Below are positions 1 to 12,285 of a stretch of 64,000 nucleotides of DNA, piece by piece (position 1 is the first letter of the stretch; every line of letters begins with the position of its first letter). Made by a program: the position numbers and the translations under genes. The notes below the pieces were generated by a model. It saw only the letters and a list, made by a program, of their open reading frames with translations. It was not told the DNA's origin and ran no database searches. Source of the stretch: Austropuccinia psidii (Eukaryota > Basidiomycota > Pucciniomycetes > Pucciniales > Sphaerophragmiaceae); NCBI GenBank assembly GCA_023105745.1, contig JALGQZ010000009.1, forward strand, positions 19,764,564 to 19,828,563, read 5' to 3'.

Positions 1-249
1 AAGATTTTCACACTTTTCTTTCTGTTTTTCCCCCAAAGACTGCATTTTCCACCACAACAAACTGCTTTCAAGGATCTAAATTTCCAATTTTTTACCTTCC
101 TTCATCCATTAATCCCACATTCAAACCACTTCTTTTAATTTTTCACACCTTTTTTCACTTTTTTTTCATCTTTTGAAAGGTTCTTACCCCATTTCAAATC
201 CCCAAATCCCCCCTTTTTTTCAAATTTATACATTTTTTTTCACTCAAAC

Positions 250-555
250 ATTCTTCAACCCCCCACTGAAGGTGAATTTCAGCCCATTGAGCTTCTTTGG
301 AAGCATGTGCATAATGTTGCCAGGGCTCAGGGGTATGATGTGTCCACCTTGATGTCCAACATGACCCACAACCAAATTGAAATACATTGTGACAGGTCTG
401 GGATCCCAAATGCCAACAAAAACCCCTCCAAAAAGGTCACTTTAAGAAAGCTTGACTGTCCTCTTAGACTTTATGCCAGAAAATATGCCAAGAGTACCAC
501 TTGGACTCTTAAAGTCAAAAATCCTAAACAGAGCCATGATGCCACTGAAAATTAC
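250..555 (+). pseudogene. MULE transposase N-terminal fragment (FAR1-like zinc finger)
   Basis: This is the amino-terminal part of a Mutator-like transposase, matching the gene that starts at 62199. The initiation codon of the homologue is ATT here (250-252), so the first in-frame ATG is at 307. The fragment keeps the FAR1/WRKY-GCM1-type finger layout: a Cys in the CDRSG motif, a Cys in DCPLRLYARK, and a closing H-x-H-like region (QSHDA). It then runs out of homology after about 100 codons. No DDE catalytic residues remain, so it cannot transpose. The frame stays open to 648 only because it continues into unrelated sub-terminal DNA. Confidence 0.75.
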
Positions 556-1058
556 TTCTTGCACCTTCACTTGCTGTCCCACCAAAAGAATTACCCAAAA
601 TTATGGGCTTCTGGTTCTTTATTGTCCATATTTCACCCTTCATTTTAAAATAAATGAAGAAAATTCATAAGTGGGAAGATTTTAAATTAACCTTTTAAAA
701 TTATTCATATTACAAAAACAGGAAAAAACATTTGAAAAAAAACACTTTTTGCGCCTTTGCTTGTCCCAACAAAAAAATTCCCAAAAGTATGGGCTTCTGG
801 TTCTTTATTCTCCATATTGAACCCTTCATTTCAAAAGAAATTAAGGAAGCTCATAAGTGGCAATATTTTAAATGAATCTTCTAAAAAAATATGCCATTTT
901 GACATATTGGCCAAATTTGAGAAATTTGGCCAAAAAGAAATTGAAAAAATTTGTGGATATTGTCCTCCCATGTTGAGAAAAAATTAGAAAAACCTCAAAC
1001 CTCATCCTGAGGAATTTTTTTGAAAAATAAGGTCACTTACATGTGTTTAAAAACACCC
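552..1058 (+). repeat. Two tandem copies of the MULE 3' sub-terminal region
   Basis: Bases 552-735 and 745-930 are diverged copies of one segment; both carry the phrase GGGCTTCTGGTTCTTTATT. The same segment occurs once at 14770-14960. The second copy runs on to the terminal repeat at 1058. Small open frames here are by-products of low-complexity A-rich DNA. Confidence 0.65.
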
Positions 1059-1374
1059 TAAAATAATTTTATCTTATGAAAGGTTTAACATCCAAGCTCA
1101 TATTTTGCAATCACACATGTGCAGATGCACAGCCCCTTGATCACCTGCCCATTTTACCACGTTCAAGGAAGCCAAGGATGTACCATGGTGCTTATAAAAC
1201 TGGTGCCAACGGATAGAACAACCTATCTCAGTCAGAAACTGTAAAAATCATTCCCTCACCATTAATACTTACAAATACTTTGCAAGGTCTCTTAGAGGAA
1301 GGAAACTATCAAGGATATTCAAATCCTGTGGCTTGTCATATGCATTCAAGATAATCAGAAAAAAAGTTTAAAGC
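1059..1374. other. Unassigned AT-rich spacer upstream of the Harbinger relic
   Basis: No open frame, repeat or RNA gene recognised. It may hold the promoter or the degenerate 5' part of the Harbinger gene that follows. Confidence 0.4.
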
Positions 1375-2339
1375 TTGCAAAGGATGGATAATGAATCAAC
1401 TGGATCTTTTATTGGCATGCAAAATCACATTTCAGCTACTACAGGAAGGCTCAGTTTATCAACTTCCCAAACAAATTCACACATAAAACATAAATTCCAA
1501 ACTATGTTCTTGAATAAAACAATCAGCACATTCCAAGGGCATGATTCATCAAGGCTCTTTTACTCACAATTAATAGCCATTATATTTCAAGACCATTGAA
1601 AGCTCCAACACAAATACCCTTTGACATGGATTCACTCTTCAACATAAGAGATGATGACTTCAAACAATCTATGATAATATCCAAGGAGGATTTTGTTTTT
1701 ATTAATGATAATATCAAGAAAAACATGGTATTTCAAAATAAGGGCACCTCAAAAAAACTGACCATTTCCCAGCAATTGGAGGTAACACTCAAATGCCTAG
1801 GTTCCAATTTAAACGCAGGCTCTGTTGGGAAGTTTGCTCAAAATTTCTATGTAGGATGTGGGACTGTGATTTCAATAACAAGGAGAGTAATTGAGGCAAT
1901 CAATTAATATGAAAAACAATAAATTTCTTGGCCTGATGCCAATAGGTGCTAGAAAATATCACAATTAATGAGGAAGGAGGTTTTTGTGGGCTGTGTTAGT
2001 TTCATTGATGGGACAAATTCACCATTATACCAGAAGCCTTCCTTGAAAGAGGAAGTTTATTTTCATCCAAAGAGGGTTGACTCACACAACATTCAGATTT
2101 TATGTGATTGTGATGAAAAAAATTATAGCCATAAATGCTTGATGGCCTGGATCATGTACAGATTTAATGGCATATGAAAACATGGGGCTATATAAGAATA
2201 AAATTGGCTTCTTCAACAAAGGCCAATTTTAAGTCACTTGATTTACCAGTTTAATTTCACTGATTGCTGTAGTGATATAATTCAAAAGAAATTAGTTAAA
2301 TATCTCTTAAGTAATTTGGCATACCCCTTCAATGAGAAC
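1375..2339 (+). pseudogene. PIF/Harbinger (HARBI1-like) transposase, 5' half
   Basis: The segment 1596-1907 reads as the helix-turn-helix part of a PIF/Harbinger nuclease (LTISQQLEVTLKCLGS followed by GSVGKFAQNF and TRRVIEAIN). After a broken linker, 1968-2177 gives the start of the DDE_Tnp_4 domain: GCVSFIDGT carries the first catalytic Asp, then YQKPSLKEE. The rest to 2339 is frame-broken; NLAYPFNEN at the end matches the family's AYP motif. The gene stops at the LTR at 2340 and its C-terminal part reappears at 27029, so it was split by element A. Several stops and frameshifts show it was already old. Upstream 1375-1599 is open but unassigned. Confidence 0.75.
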
Positions 2340-3710
2340 TGTCAGCCTGTGACTCAAAACCAAAGCACAAGCATGACAGCCAAAATACCATAAACCAATG
2401 GTATAGCAAAGATACCACCAAAACATGCAGCTGAGCCAAATCAGCTCAAAAGGTATCAAAAAAAAGAGGAAACTCACCCCTTTCTGAAAATATAACTCCC
2501 ATCACCATAGGACAAAGAATAACAAAGTTATTCCTGCTAAAAGTTATTGCTGAGCATAAAAATTAATTTTCACCTCTCATCTAAAATCCAGAAATAGAGG
2601 CTTAACCCCATCAAATGCATATTCAAAATGAAGCTCTAAGACAGGGCTATCCAATGGTACTAGCCAAACTGAGCTATCACCAGTATTACTTGAGTTATGA
2701 CCAAATTCAGGCCAAACAAGGGTGAACAACACATTCATCTCTCATCTAGCCTTTGCAGTTTTAGTGTGAGATACTTAAAGTGGGGTATTTTTGGACAGAG
2801 CACAATCAGGGCTATCTGATGGTGTCTTCCATTTCCCCATAGCTCAACTAGAACAAAAGTTATGGGGCAAATAAGCTCAATACAGCTTTTTGCCTAAACC
2901 ACGCAAATGTACCAAAATCTTGTACATGCAATACCTTTTCCATATTTATTGATACCCATATGAAATGAGGTACCATTGTGTAGAGCACATTCAGGGCTAC
3001 ACACTGAACCAATTTTGAGGTTGACATCTCAAGAATTGACAAAGGTATGGCTGTTTTAAGGTCAGATTCCCACCTGCTGTCATATACAGCCTTACCATAG
3101 GATAATGTCCCATGATCATGAATATGAGGTGTAAAATAGACAAAGAAGCTTGTTTTTACTTTAATACCTCATATGTCAGTCAATACTGGGGTCCCATACA
3201 TTTTCTGTACAGCATTCTACGCATCATACACGTCAGAATCAGGCTGTGAGGTCCCCAGATGAAATTTTTTCCCCCGTATTGGTGAAAACTGCCCAGATGT
3301 GGTTACAAAACCACATCTGAGCCCAATACAGGCTAATACAGATCTTTGCAAACCACAAACCTGTCTCAGAGAGTGAAAAAATCTTCACTTCCTCTATGTG
3401 GAAAGGCCTAGCAACCTTACCACCCCATTTCAGGATAAAAAGGAGGCTTTTCACAGCCAGAATTGCTTTCCTCATCCTGCTCTTTAGAAGTATTGTATTC
3501 TTTATTATTGTAATCCAACGGGTAAAGCTGCACCCAGGGCTTTCAACAGCGCTCACCACCACTATTGCAAAATAGTAAAGCCCTTTTATTTCATCTATAA
3601 ACCCTTATTATCAACAAATACCTTTATTTTATCACTTTATTTCCGTGTCACAGTCAAATTTAAAGCTTTAACTAGCCTAATTACTGCTTCTACATAGACT
3701 CATCCTGACA
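2340..3710 (+). repeat. 5' LTR of element A (family-1 LTR)
   Basis: Begins TGTCAG and ends CTGACA, a 6-bp inverted terminal pair, with about 1.4 kb between. The same LTR occurs at 5562, 25613, 37754 and 46011. A TATA-like GGATAAAA near 3433 and a conserved stretch ending in the CACCACCACTA region near 3555 probably mark promoter and start-site DNA. This copy lacks about 65 bp near 3484 that the others keep. Confidence 0.9.
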
Positions 3711-3730
3711 TTTTGGGGGCCTGGCCATGT
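3711..3730 (+). promoter_or_regulatory. Candidate primer-binding site of element A
   Basis: Directly after the LTR comes TTTTGGGGGCCTGGCCATG. A tRNA-primed site would start TGG, giving TGGGGGCC three bases into the interior. Nearly the same sequence follows the LTRs at 39191, 35770 and 53138, so both Gypsy families may share a primer. The tRNA was not identified. Confidence 0.5.
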
Positions 3731-3756
3731 TTTTTTGCCCATTTTGGACCTTATAA

Positions 3757-4295
3757 GTGGGTTTTTTTTACTTATTTTCTTTATTTTCTGACACTTGTTT
3801 TATCTTTTTAGGGGTAATTATTTCTTGAAAATATATATTGCTTATATATTTATTATTATACTCATATTAAAAAGAGTACTTGTCATGTGGCTAATAACCA
3901 CAAGACCCTTATTTTTGGCTTGTTTTGTATATAAAAACACTTTTAGCCATTAATACAGTCTTAATTTTTAATTAAATTAAGACACCTCATACTGATAAAC
4001 CAAAAGTTGAGGCGTGGTTGGGCAGATTGTTCACTTAGTTACCCTCTTACATACCACCTTTTGACAGTTTATACTTGCTAATTACAAGTTATTCTGTGAG
4101 ATATTGGTATACAAACAGTATACCAAATATCAGTAAGCTGTATTTCTGACGTGAAATTGTTAACTCAATTACACTGTCATTGTACAAGGGCATATTGTAG
4201 TAATATACAAGCCCAGAGGCCATTCTTAGACGTGAAAATAGCATCTTAAGAAGTCTTAACTGACATTAAGCCCTCTTTTTCCTGTTTTATTTCAG
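3757..4295 (+). other. Predicted leader intron of element A
   Basis: Alignment with element D places a donor at GTGGGT (weaker here than the GTAAGC of D) and an acceptor at ATTTCAG. The 539 bases hold no open frame of note. Splicing would join an exon ending in A to TGAAAGAT, making an ATG across the junction. Prediction only. Confidence 0.4.
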
Positions 4296-5109
4296 TGAAA
4301 GATAACTTCATACCACTAGAAAGCCAGTCACAGGCCAACACACCAGGGAAACCCTCAGAACCAGAGGGCATCAACGCCAAAGGAAAGAGGCACAGTGAAG
4401 GCCTGATAACAGCAAAGAAGTGGACACCCATTGCCATACAGAAGAGTAGAAAACCACGAAATTCTGCTTCAATACAAGGTAAACCAACCTTGATAACTTG
4501 TACAGGCAAAATTACTATAATTAACCCAGTTGTAACCTTTAAAGGTAAATTGCCCAAATCAGCAGACAACAAATTTGTACAAGGCACAGTCAAAGGTAAA
4601 TACCCTAAGAACATAAAGTTTTTGACTGCTTGCAAACACTAACATGTCACCTGTACACCTCAGAGATCTTGGCTTCCAAAGGAGCCAGCCAGAGGACAGA
4701 GAAGGCTGTTCCAGAACCAGAAGACCTGAAAGAGGACACCTTGGACACAGTAGTGGATGGCAAAACAATGAGGGAGATAATATCAACCCTGCCATTCACA
4801 CTCAAATCCAATGGAGACCTCAAACCAGAGGACTGGAAATACATGGATCAAGTTCTTCAGCTCCACCAACTCCTCAAGGACCTATCCCAATTGAGCATGG
4901 AAAACGAGAGGTTCAACCTGGCATCTCACTGGGCAGAACATGGAGCAAGTTGGCAGAAGATCTGTCTCAAAGAGATAGACTTCAAAGAAATTATGATAAT
5001 TACCAAAGGTTGGAATCCTACCAGGCAGTTCAGACTCCTGGAGGCAAGGGGACAGAGAATAAGGGAGAATCAAGCCACTATCCAAGCTATAGAAGAACAA
5101 CTGACCTAG
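4296..5109 (+). CDS. Predicted spliced accessory ORF of element A (frame a)
   Basis: Exon 4296-4595 joined to 4664-5109 gives one open frame of 248 codons when the A of the upstream exon completes the ATG. The intron 4596-4663 is 68 bases, with donor GTAAAT, branch-like CTAAC and acceptor CTCAG. Element D gives exactly the same lengths. The product begins with a basic, Ser/Pro-rich region (NFIPLES) and ends with an alpha-helical, charged part (WNPTRQFRLLEARGQRIREN). The stop TAG at 5107 is also present in D, and the frame is open again to 5364. The second exon overlaps gag in another frame. I do not recognise the function; no catalytic or zinc motif is visible. Splicing is inferred from sequence. 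Confidence 0.5.
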
Positions 5110-5561
5110 ACAGGGCCTGATCAGATTCCTTCAGGCTCACAAGGAGAAGGCTAAATCAGCTCTCCAGTGGATTCACAAAATTCAGACACCAACATATCAA
5201 TGACCAAGAGTCACCACTCTTCACAATTCCAGGAGGTTTCCAGGAGAAGAAAAGGATACAAGGGGAAAAACAAGACCTCTTTCAGCCAAAAGAAGAAAGA
5301 ATCAGACCCCATGATCCAGAAGTTGTTGGATTTGGTGAAAGAAGTACACAAGAACCAGAAGTAGTTGTAAACCACTCTAGAATCAGTAGTCCTAGTAATA
5401 GAAACATTACCCCCACTCAGACTGAACATAACATTGTCACATCTGAGAGTAACATCAACAGTGATACACTGTGGTTACAAATGTTCCAATATGCTGAGAA
5501 ATCTGCAAAGAAGTTTGCAGAACTTGAAGCAAGCCATGAGAGGCTGAAGAGGTTAACAGCT
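4644..5561 (+). pseudogene. gag N-terminal part of element A (frame b)
   Basis: The frame starts with an ATG at 4644 that lies inside the predicted intron 4596-4663, one base after the stop of the unspliced upstream frame. It encodes a hydrophilic Gag N-terminus (start MSPVHLRDLGFQR) matching D at 40132. A TGA at 5118-5120 breaks it where D has TAC (Tyr). Beyond the stop the frame continues (STQEPEVVV, then QMFQYAEKSAKKFAELEA) until the solo LTR at 5562. The remainder of gag continues at 6958. Confidence 0.65.
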
Positions 5562-6957
5562 TGTCAGCCTGTGACTCAAAACCAGAGCACAAGCATGACA
5601 GCCAAAATACCATAAACCAATGGTATAGCCAAGATACCACCAAAACATGGAGCTGAGCCAAATTAGCTCAAAACGTATCAAAAGAAAGAGGAAACTCACC
5701 TCTTTCTGAAAATATAAGTCCCATCACCATAGGACAAGAAATAACAAAGTTATTCCTGCTCAAAGTTATTGCTGAGCATAAACCTTAATTTTCACCTCTC
5801 ATCTAAAATCTAGAAGGAGAGGCTGAACCCCATCAAATGGGTAATCAAAATGAAGCTCTAAGCCAGGGCTATCTAATGGTGCTAGCACCAGTATTACTTG
5901 AGTTATGGTCAAATTCAGACCGAATAAGGGTGAACAAAACGTTCACCTCTCATCTAACTTTTACAGCTTTAGTGTGAGATACTTAAAGTGGGGTATTTTT
6001 GGAAAGAGCACAATCAGGGCTATCTGATGGTGCCATCCATTTCCTCATAGCTCAACTACAACAGAAGTTATTGGCCAAACAAGCATAATACAGATTTTGC
6101 CCAGACCACGCCAATGTACAAAAATACTTGTACATGGGATAACTTTGTCAAGTTGGGTACCATTGTGTAGAGCTCATACAGAGCTATTCAATGAACCAAT
6201 TTTGAGCTTGATATCTCAAAAACTGACAGAGTTATGACCATTTTAAGGTCAAAATCCCACCTGCTGTCATATACAGCCTTACCATGGGATAATATGCCAT
6301 AACCAGGAATATGAGGTGTCGAATAGACGAAGAAGCATGTTTTTACTTCAATACCTCATATGTCAGTCAATACTGGGGTCCCATACAGTTTCTGTACAGC
6401 ATTCTACGCGTCATACACGTCAGAATCAGGCTGTGAGGTCCCCAGATGAAAATGTTCACCCTGTATTGGTGAAAACCGCCAAGATGTGGTTTCAAAACCA
6501 CATCTTAGCCCAATACAGAGTATACAGGCTGTTTGCAAACCACAAGCCTGTCATAGAGAGTGAAAAATCTTCACTTCCTCTACGTGGAAAGGTCTAGCAG
6601 CCTTTCCACCTCAATTTCAGGATAAAAGGAGGGCTTTTTCACAGTCAAAAGCCTTTCCTCAACCTGCTCTTGAATAACCTACGTAGTAAACTGTCAAAAA
6701 CAGTTTTACTCTTGGTTAATAATCAGGTATAATTATAAGTTTTAATTATTGTAGTCTTTTATTATTGTAACCCAACAGATAAAGGTGCACCCAGGGCTTT
6801 CAACAGCGCTCACCACCACTATAACCACTATAGTAAAGCCCTTTAAATTTATTCTTAATCATCTCAAAACCTTCTTAAAGTATTTTTACCGTGTCACAAA
6901 CATAGTTTGAGCTGTAAATAGCCTATATTACCACTCTTTCATAGTCTCATCCTGACA
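5562..6957 (+). mobile_element. Solo LTR, family 1, inserted in gag of element A
   Basis: A complete 1.4-kb LTR (TGTCAG...CTGACA) with no internal region. Flanks are CAGCT on the left and CAGCC on the right, a 5-bp target duplication with one mismatch. Gag coding sequence resumes directly after it. A solo LTR forms when the two LTRs of a full element recombine, so this marks a former full insertion of A's own family. Confidence 0.85.
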
Positions 6958-8552
6958 CAGCCTCCATGGATAAAATAATTAAAAATCTTCAAGAAGGACA
7001 TGCTCAATTGAACAAAGCCTCTGAAGAGACCAACAAAACACTGAATATAGTCTTTGAAGAACAACACCACAGCAGAAGGGACAGGGATTGTCTGGACCAA
7101 GACATATACAAATTGTTTAATGTCTACAATAACATGAAGCCCCAAACACAAGGCCATGTCACGGATAATTGATATTAACAAGATGACATCAAACCAGATG
7201 CCATGTTGGTTAATAAGGCAAGATATCCATCACAATACTAGGATGGGAATAATATGTCTTACTCTGAAAAGGAAGCCTTGAAACAGCTTCCTGAGGCCTC
7301 AAGCTGGCCCAAACTCTCGGGAACTGGAGAATATGATCATATGGAGCTCAAAGATTATATTGATGGGCTCTTCATTGATGTACCAAGCATAACAGATTAC
7401 TGGATTACTGCTAGACTGAATACATCATTTAAAGGTCATGCCAGTATATGGTACACAGAAATCAAAGAACTCCATGGCAGAAGAAACTGGCCATGGTGGA
7501 AGAGTCAAATAATACAAAAGTACAGTAATGGTACTTGGATATGGCAAAGGACCATGTCATTTGAAAATGACAAATACTCTGTGGACAAAGATCCATATGA
7601 GGGGTGTCTTAAACAGTCTAAAAGACTTAAAGCCATTGATGCTCAGATGAACATCTAAAAGAGGAATCACAAACTTCTGACACAGCTGCCAGGAGAACTA
7701 GAGCATGAAGTAAAATACAGATGTAACCAAAGTTGCACTGTAGATGACATTGCTAATACCTTAAAAGACATAAGGAAAAGAAATAATATAGGAAAATTCA
7801 CCTCATATAAGAGCAGTGGTTTCAGAGAGAAACAACCTTTCAGGGTAGAGTTTAAAGACAAACCCAATGAAAGAGTGACAGAAGTGGCAAAGAAGAAAAA
7901 TTCTTGTCATAATTGTGGTTCAACAGACCACTATTCCAACAACTGCCCAAAGGCCAAGAAAAAAGTCTATGCCATTGAGAAAGTCCCAGAGGAGGGATCC
8001 CCAACAGAGGATTCTGAATCAGACTCAATGGGTGATGCCACCAGAGAGCTATCTGATGATGACCAAGACCCAAAGGAAGAATTTCTAGTAGAATACCAAG
8101 AGGAAACCCCACTAGAAGTTCAGGACATACAGCTGGAAGCAGGCATTCCACAGGATACTTCCAATAAAAGCTTGTGCAAACACACACAAGATGCACAAAC
8201 ATTCCTGGTTACACCAACCAAAGGGATGGAATACATACATGGAACAGCCACTGAAATGACTGTCTGTATTGACAATGCTCAACATCCATTGATCATTGAT
8301 AGTGGGGCACACTTCTCCATAGTGGCCAGAAATTATCTGGATACCCATTTCCCAAATTGGGAAAAGCAGCTCTTGCCCACCAAAGCAAAGAACTTTAAAA
8401 GTGACTCAGGGAAAATGACTTCCATTGGTACAATTATCAAAGAGATAATTATACCCCACAGGAAGGGTAATTTCAGACTCAATCCAGAGTTTGTAGTGCT
8501 TGATGATGCCCACATCCAAGGGTTCTTACTGGGAACAGACTACCAGAGGATG
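6958..8552 (+). pseudogene. gag C-terminus, zinc knuckle and protease of element A
   Basis: Continues the Gag frame after the solo LTR. A coiled-coil-like part (NLQEGHAQLNKASEE) precedes the capsid-like region (HASIWYTEIKELHGRRNWPW). A perfect CX2CX4HX4C zinc knuckle lies at 7905-7946 (CHNCGSTDHYSNNC). An acidic linker follows, then the aspartic protease with its DSGA motif (LIIDSGAHFSIVA, about 8295) and the FLLGTDYQRM segment. Stops at 7170, 7656 and a few between break the frame, which is the same as in D. The coding sequence is cut at 8552 by a reversed solo LTR and resumes at 10578. Confidence 0.8.
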
Positions 8553-10577
8553 TGTAAGGTTTGACTATGAAACAATAAGTAAAAATTACTAATTTATTAC
8601 TTATTGTACTCTGAATGTCCTTATAATTGAAATAAATAAAATTAAAATAATAATAATAATAAAGAAATATTATTATTATGGCGTAAAAATATTATATTAT
8701 TAAATAAATATAATAATATAGTTAATATTATATGAAATTATAATATTATAAATAATATATTAATATAAAATAATTAATATATTATACAGCTCTTTATTAT
8801 TGTTACCAACAAATAATAAAGGCGTAAAAAACTGTTTTTTATAAATAAAAAACAATTAATAACAATAATATTACCAATACTAAAGTTATATATTAATATA
8901 AATACTATTTATATTAATTAAGAATTATTAAGAGTAATAATAAGAGAGAAATTATTATAATAAGATGAAATAACCTACTTTTAACACTTAAAATAATAAT
9001 TTTGAGATATTTTACGCCAAAAGAATATAATACAACTTTTTCAAATTGTATTTACAATAAAAAATAAAGAAAATTACTAAATTTCTTGATTTTACGTGGA
9101 AATGAGTTTATAGAGAGATTTATGACAAAAACAATTAAAGAATTGATTTAATCACGTAAAAATAGTGATTAATATTAAGATGGTCTTTGGTCTTTAATAA
9201 TATAAGAGTTTTATATATAAAGAATAAAGAAATTACCTTTTATTTAATTGATTTAATGTTTTTGATGCGTCTGAGGGGAAAATAGAGTAAAAAGAGCTCT
9301 ATTTATAGTAAATACCTCCCTCCTAGAGTCCAACAGGCTTCTAGTAGACGTGTACTGATCATATCCACTGGAATTGATCAATATTTTAAGGTTTGGAGAT
9401 GATTACATCATTTTCAAACCATATTACATCATTATTACACCATTATTTAGAGTTATCACTATAACTCTAAAGTTGATGACATCAGAGGCTTGGCAGAACC
9501 CCAAATTTCGTGGATTTTATTAGTTTTAATCATAAGCTAATAGTATTAACCAATTTTATCACTCTTAATACTGTTAAACTTAAATTAAGGTTACAGTGTG
9601 TGATCATAACTGCTCAAATTAAGCTCAAACTTTGATCCTCAATAACTCTTAAGATTTACACGCTACAGCAATTCAGAGAGTGAATTCTGACAGCCTGGAA
9701 TAACCTTCATATGCTGCCAAGAGCTTTTCATTACATCATCAAAACTCTAATTTTGATGATTTTTCTTGTAACTCATCTTTTCTGTCGAAATTCAATATTT
9801 TAAACTTCAAACCTTGATTTCAGGGGGTTATACCCTGAGATTAATAATAAAAATTACATCATTCTTCAAGAATGAACTAGTAGAATCCAACTGTATACTT
9901 TTTTTTAAGTTTGGAACACTTTCACAACAAAGTGGTCAACAGCTCTGTTGATTTTTATCAATATTTCATCATAGGTTTTAGCCTTGTTTATAATTTGTAA
10001 AATAAAGTTCATATCTGTGTTCTTACAGTAATTACGTGGTGACTTTATTTTTGGTTCATCATTCTATCATGTATAGTTTAGAAGATATTAGCTATGATCC
10101 TTGAATATATGCATTGACCAAAAAAGTACATATATTCAGGTTAATTCCTTAAGTATTGACATTGGAAATTAGCTTATTAATTGTTTTATGTGTGGATTTT
10201 CATGGGGAATCCACTGGTACAATTTACTTCACATGTTGCTTCATTAGTTCTTGAGATAAATAAGGTTTTATGGTTTTTATAAGGTATTATACCTTATAAT
10301 TCCTTAAATATTGACTTTACAGATATGCCATAAAAATGGTATATGTGTATTTTTCCATGGGGAATCCAATGGTATAAATTATTTTACATGTTTATTCATT
10401 GGTTTTTAAGTTAAACCAATTTTTGTAGCAATTTATGGTATTTTTTGTATATTTAAGTAATTATTCTTAATGCATAATTATTCTAAGTAATTTTAATATA
10501 ATTATATTAAAGGTATAATTGTTCTGAGTCTTTTTTGTGACCTTATTGGGTATGTGGTCATATCTCAAAGGCTCACA
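8553..10577 (-). mobile_element. Solo LTR, family 2, reversed, inside element A
   Basis: Read on the minus strand it starts TGTGAGCC and ends CCTTACA, as the LTRs at 33878, 51151 and 59751 do. It is flanked by a perfect 5-bp duplication GGATG (8548-8552 and 10578-10582). The codon after the right copy continues the coding sequence (ATGTATGGCATAG as in D). A TATA box CTATAAATAG lies on the minus strand at 9299-9308. Very AT-rich and without genes. Confidence 0.9.
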
Positions 10578-10874
10578 GGATGTATGGCATAGATATTTAA
10601 AACAGTAAGAATAGGCACATTACCATTGGTACCAACAAGGAAAAGAAATTTTCACTTGATATATACCATATATCTTCTCAGGATCCACTAGCAGAACTTC
10701 TGAATGAATTCAGAGCGGGACAGTTTAGCACTACCCTCACCAGTAAATAGAAACTAAGCTTACTGAAGATGCTGAGAAAGAACATACCTGCATTTGCCAT
10801 TGGTGAATAAACATTAGGCAAGATCAAAGGCAATGATATAGAACTATATCTGGATGTGGAAAGACCTTATCGAT
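10578..10874 (+). pseudogene. Protease-RT connector of element A
   Basis: About 97 codons matching D at 42640-42930: IGTNKEKKFSLDI, then a helical linker and LDVERPY just before RT. Three stop codons (in the ...IDI-stop-NSK, TSK-stop-KLS and GE-stop-TLG contexts) break it. The next residues of RT are found at 22540, after element E. Confidence 0.75.
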
Positions 10875-12285
10875 TGTCACAACCATGGAAATTCATCCCC
10901 TTGCACTTCAATATGGCATATCCATACCACATCCAATATATGGCAATTTTGCCATATCCTTAAATCATTGGCCAAATTGGCCATCTCACCTCATTTGGCC
11001 TTTTATGGCCATTTCATCATCTGGGCCCAACTTGGGTCCTTCGCTGTCATCAGGCCTTTCCTGGCCTTTCTCTACTTTTGGGCAATTTTGGTATTCCCCA
11101 GTCAACAGGGGAGATACATCCCAAGAAGCTGTATTTGGCTTTAAATACCGTTTCTGCGCATTTGCGCAATTTTTGTGCATTTTGTGAACTTTGCGCAAAT
11201 ACAGTTTTAAGGCTGTATGAGCTGTATTTGGCCAAAAAACCCAAAAATGGCCAAAGACCTCAAAAGACACCCTGACACCTCTGAAGCTCTCCAAAACCAA
11301 ATTTCACCAATATCCTCCTGGCGTCATCTCTAAAGACTTATGGCCATTTTCAACCTCCAATAACCAAAATGCCATATATGGTGTTATACACCATTATGAA
11401 TCTTGATTCAGCAGCAATCCACTGGCTGCAATATCATCTGGTTATTACAACCTTCCATCAGGCCATCCAGTCACGTCATCAAGAGGATTCATCAAGGCTC
11501 AAGGGCAAGTGTCAAAAAATCAAATACCAATGACGCCACCAAGAAGTCATTGGTTATTCTCACTCCAAGTATTCCTTCCAAGGGAATGCTGTCAATTCAT
11601 TCTCAAGGGGTATTCAAGCGGCAGTGCCAAAAGGAGTTGTCAATTGTCAAAGCTCCACTCAATCCATCTTGGCAACCACCTTCATTTCAATACAGTCTGG
11701 ATCCATCGAGAACTGTATTTCATTTTCAAGTGTGGGAAATTCATTCAACCCATTTCAATTTCAATATTAGCCAGCTGTATCAATTCCCAAAACAATCAAT
11801 ACAGCCTCAAGTATCAATACAGATCAGTTTTCAGCCTGAAGAACTCAAGCTCCCAACTTTTCACATATACCGGCTACCCTTTCCACCCTGGGGGGTTTTC
11901 CCCCAGTTAATTAATATACTTTGATTTATTTTTATCTTCATTTCCTTTTCATTTTAGTTAAGCAAATACTGATTTTATTAAGTCAGTCATTTAGCACTTT
12001 TCTCTTATTCTTTCCTCACCTGTCAATGGATATTTGGTGGTCATATCCTTACTAATTCCATTGTTCATTTTGGCAGGTTGAAACAGTGATTAAGGACTTA
12101 CTTGGTTGGCTCTTTGGCCATTTGGCTTCCCTTTCCTCTTATTGCATCTCATCTTGTACCTGCATATCTTTTAGAGGAATTTATTCTTTTTTTAATTCTT
12201 TATTCTTTTGGAGTCTTCCAAGTGAGTTCCCTGATTTCTGAGTTCCAGGCCACTCTTGTATTTCTGTCCAAGAGCCCCTGTGACA
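10875..12285 (+). repeat. 5' LTR of element E
   Basis: Starts TGTCACAACC, ends TGTGACA. A TATA-like TTTAAATAC lies near 11139, followed by a cluster of GCGCA words. Many short GGCCA/TGGCC palindromes lie near 10960-11070. It carries a short insertion near 11235-11265 absent from the 3' LTR. Confidence 0.9.
11150..11210 (+). repeat. GCGCA-rich cluster in the LTR of element E
   Basis: Several copies of TTTGCGCA or GTGCA-like words in an otherwise CpG-poor LTR, directly downstream of the TATA-like site. The matching cluster in the 3' LTR (21418-21485) has extra copies. Could be start-site or factor-binding DNA; function is not shown. Confidence 0.5.

Larger units (their letters stand above)
1..1058 (+). 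mobile_element. MULE DNA-transposon relic, internally deleted
   Basis: Bases 1-550 closely match the leader and first coding part of the MULE at 61940-62490 on the same strand. From about 552 the match jumps to the 3' sub-terminal region of the family, also seen at 14740-15137, and the element ends in a decayed terminal repeat at 1058 (ends AAACACCC). Most of the transposase gene is therefore missing. The left terminus lies outside the window, so no target duplication can be checked. Seen: homology and end sequence. Inferred: internal deletion, leaving a copy that could move only if transposase were supplied in trans. Confidence 0.8.

Noticed and set aside
2335..2339. Target duplication for element A
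   Set aside because: GAACT on the left has no match after 27028, so none is claimed.
8553..10577. AT-rich spacer or origin-like sequence
   Set aside because: Fully explained as a reversed solo LTR with a perfect GGATG duplication.
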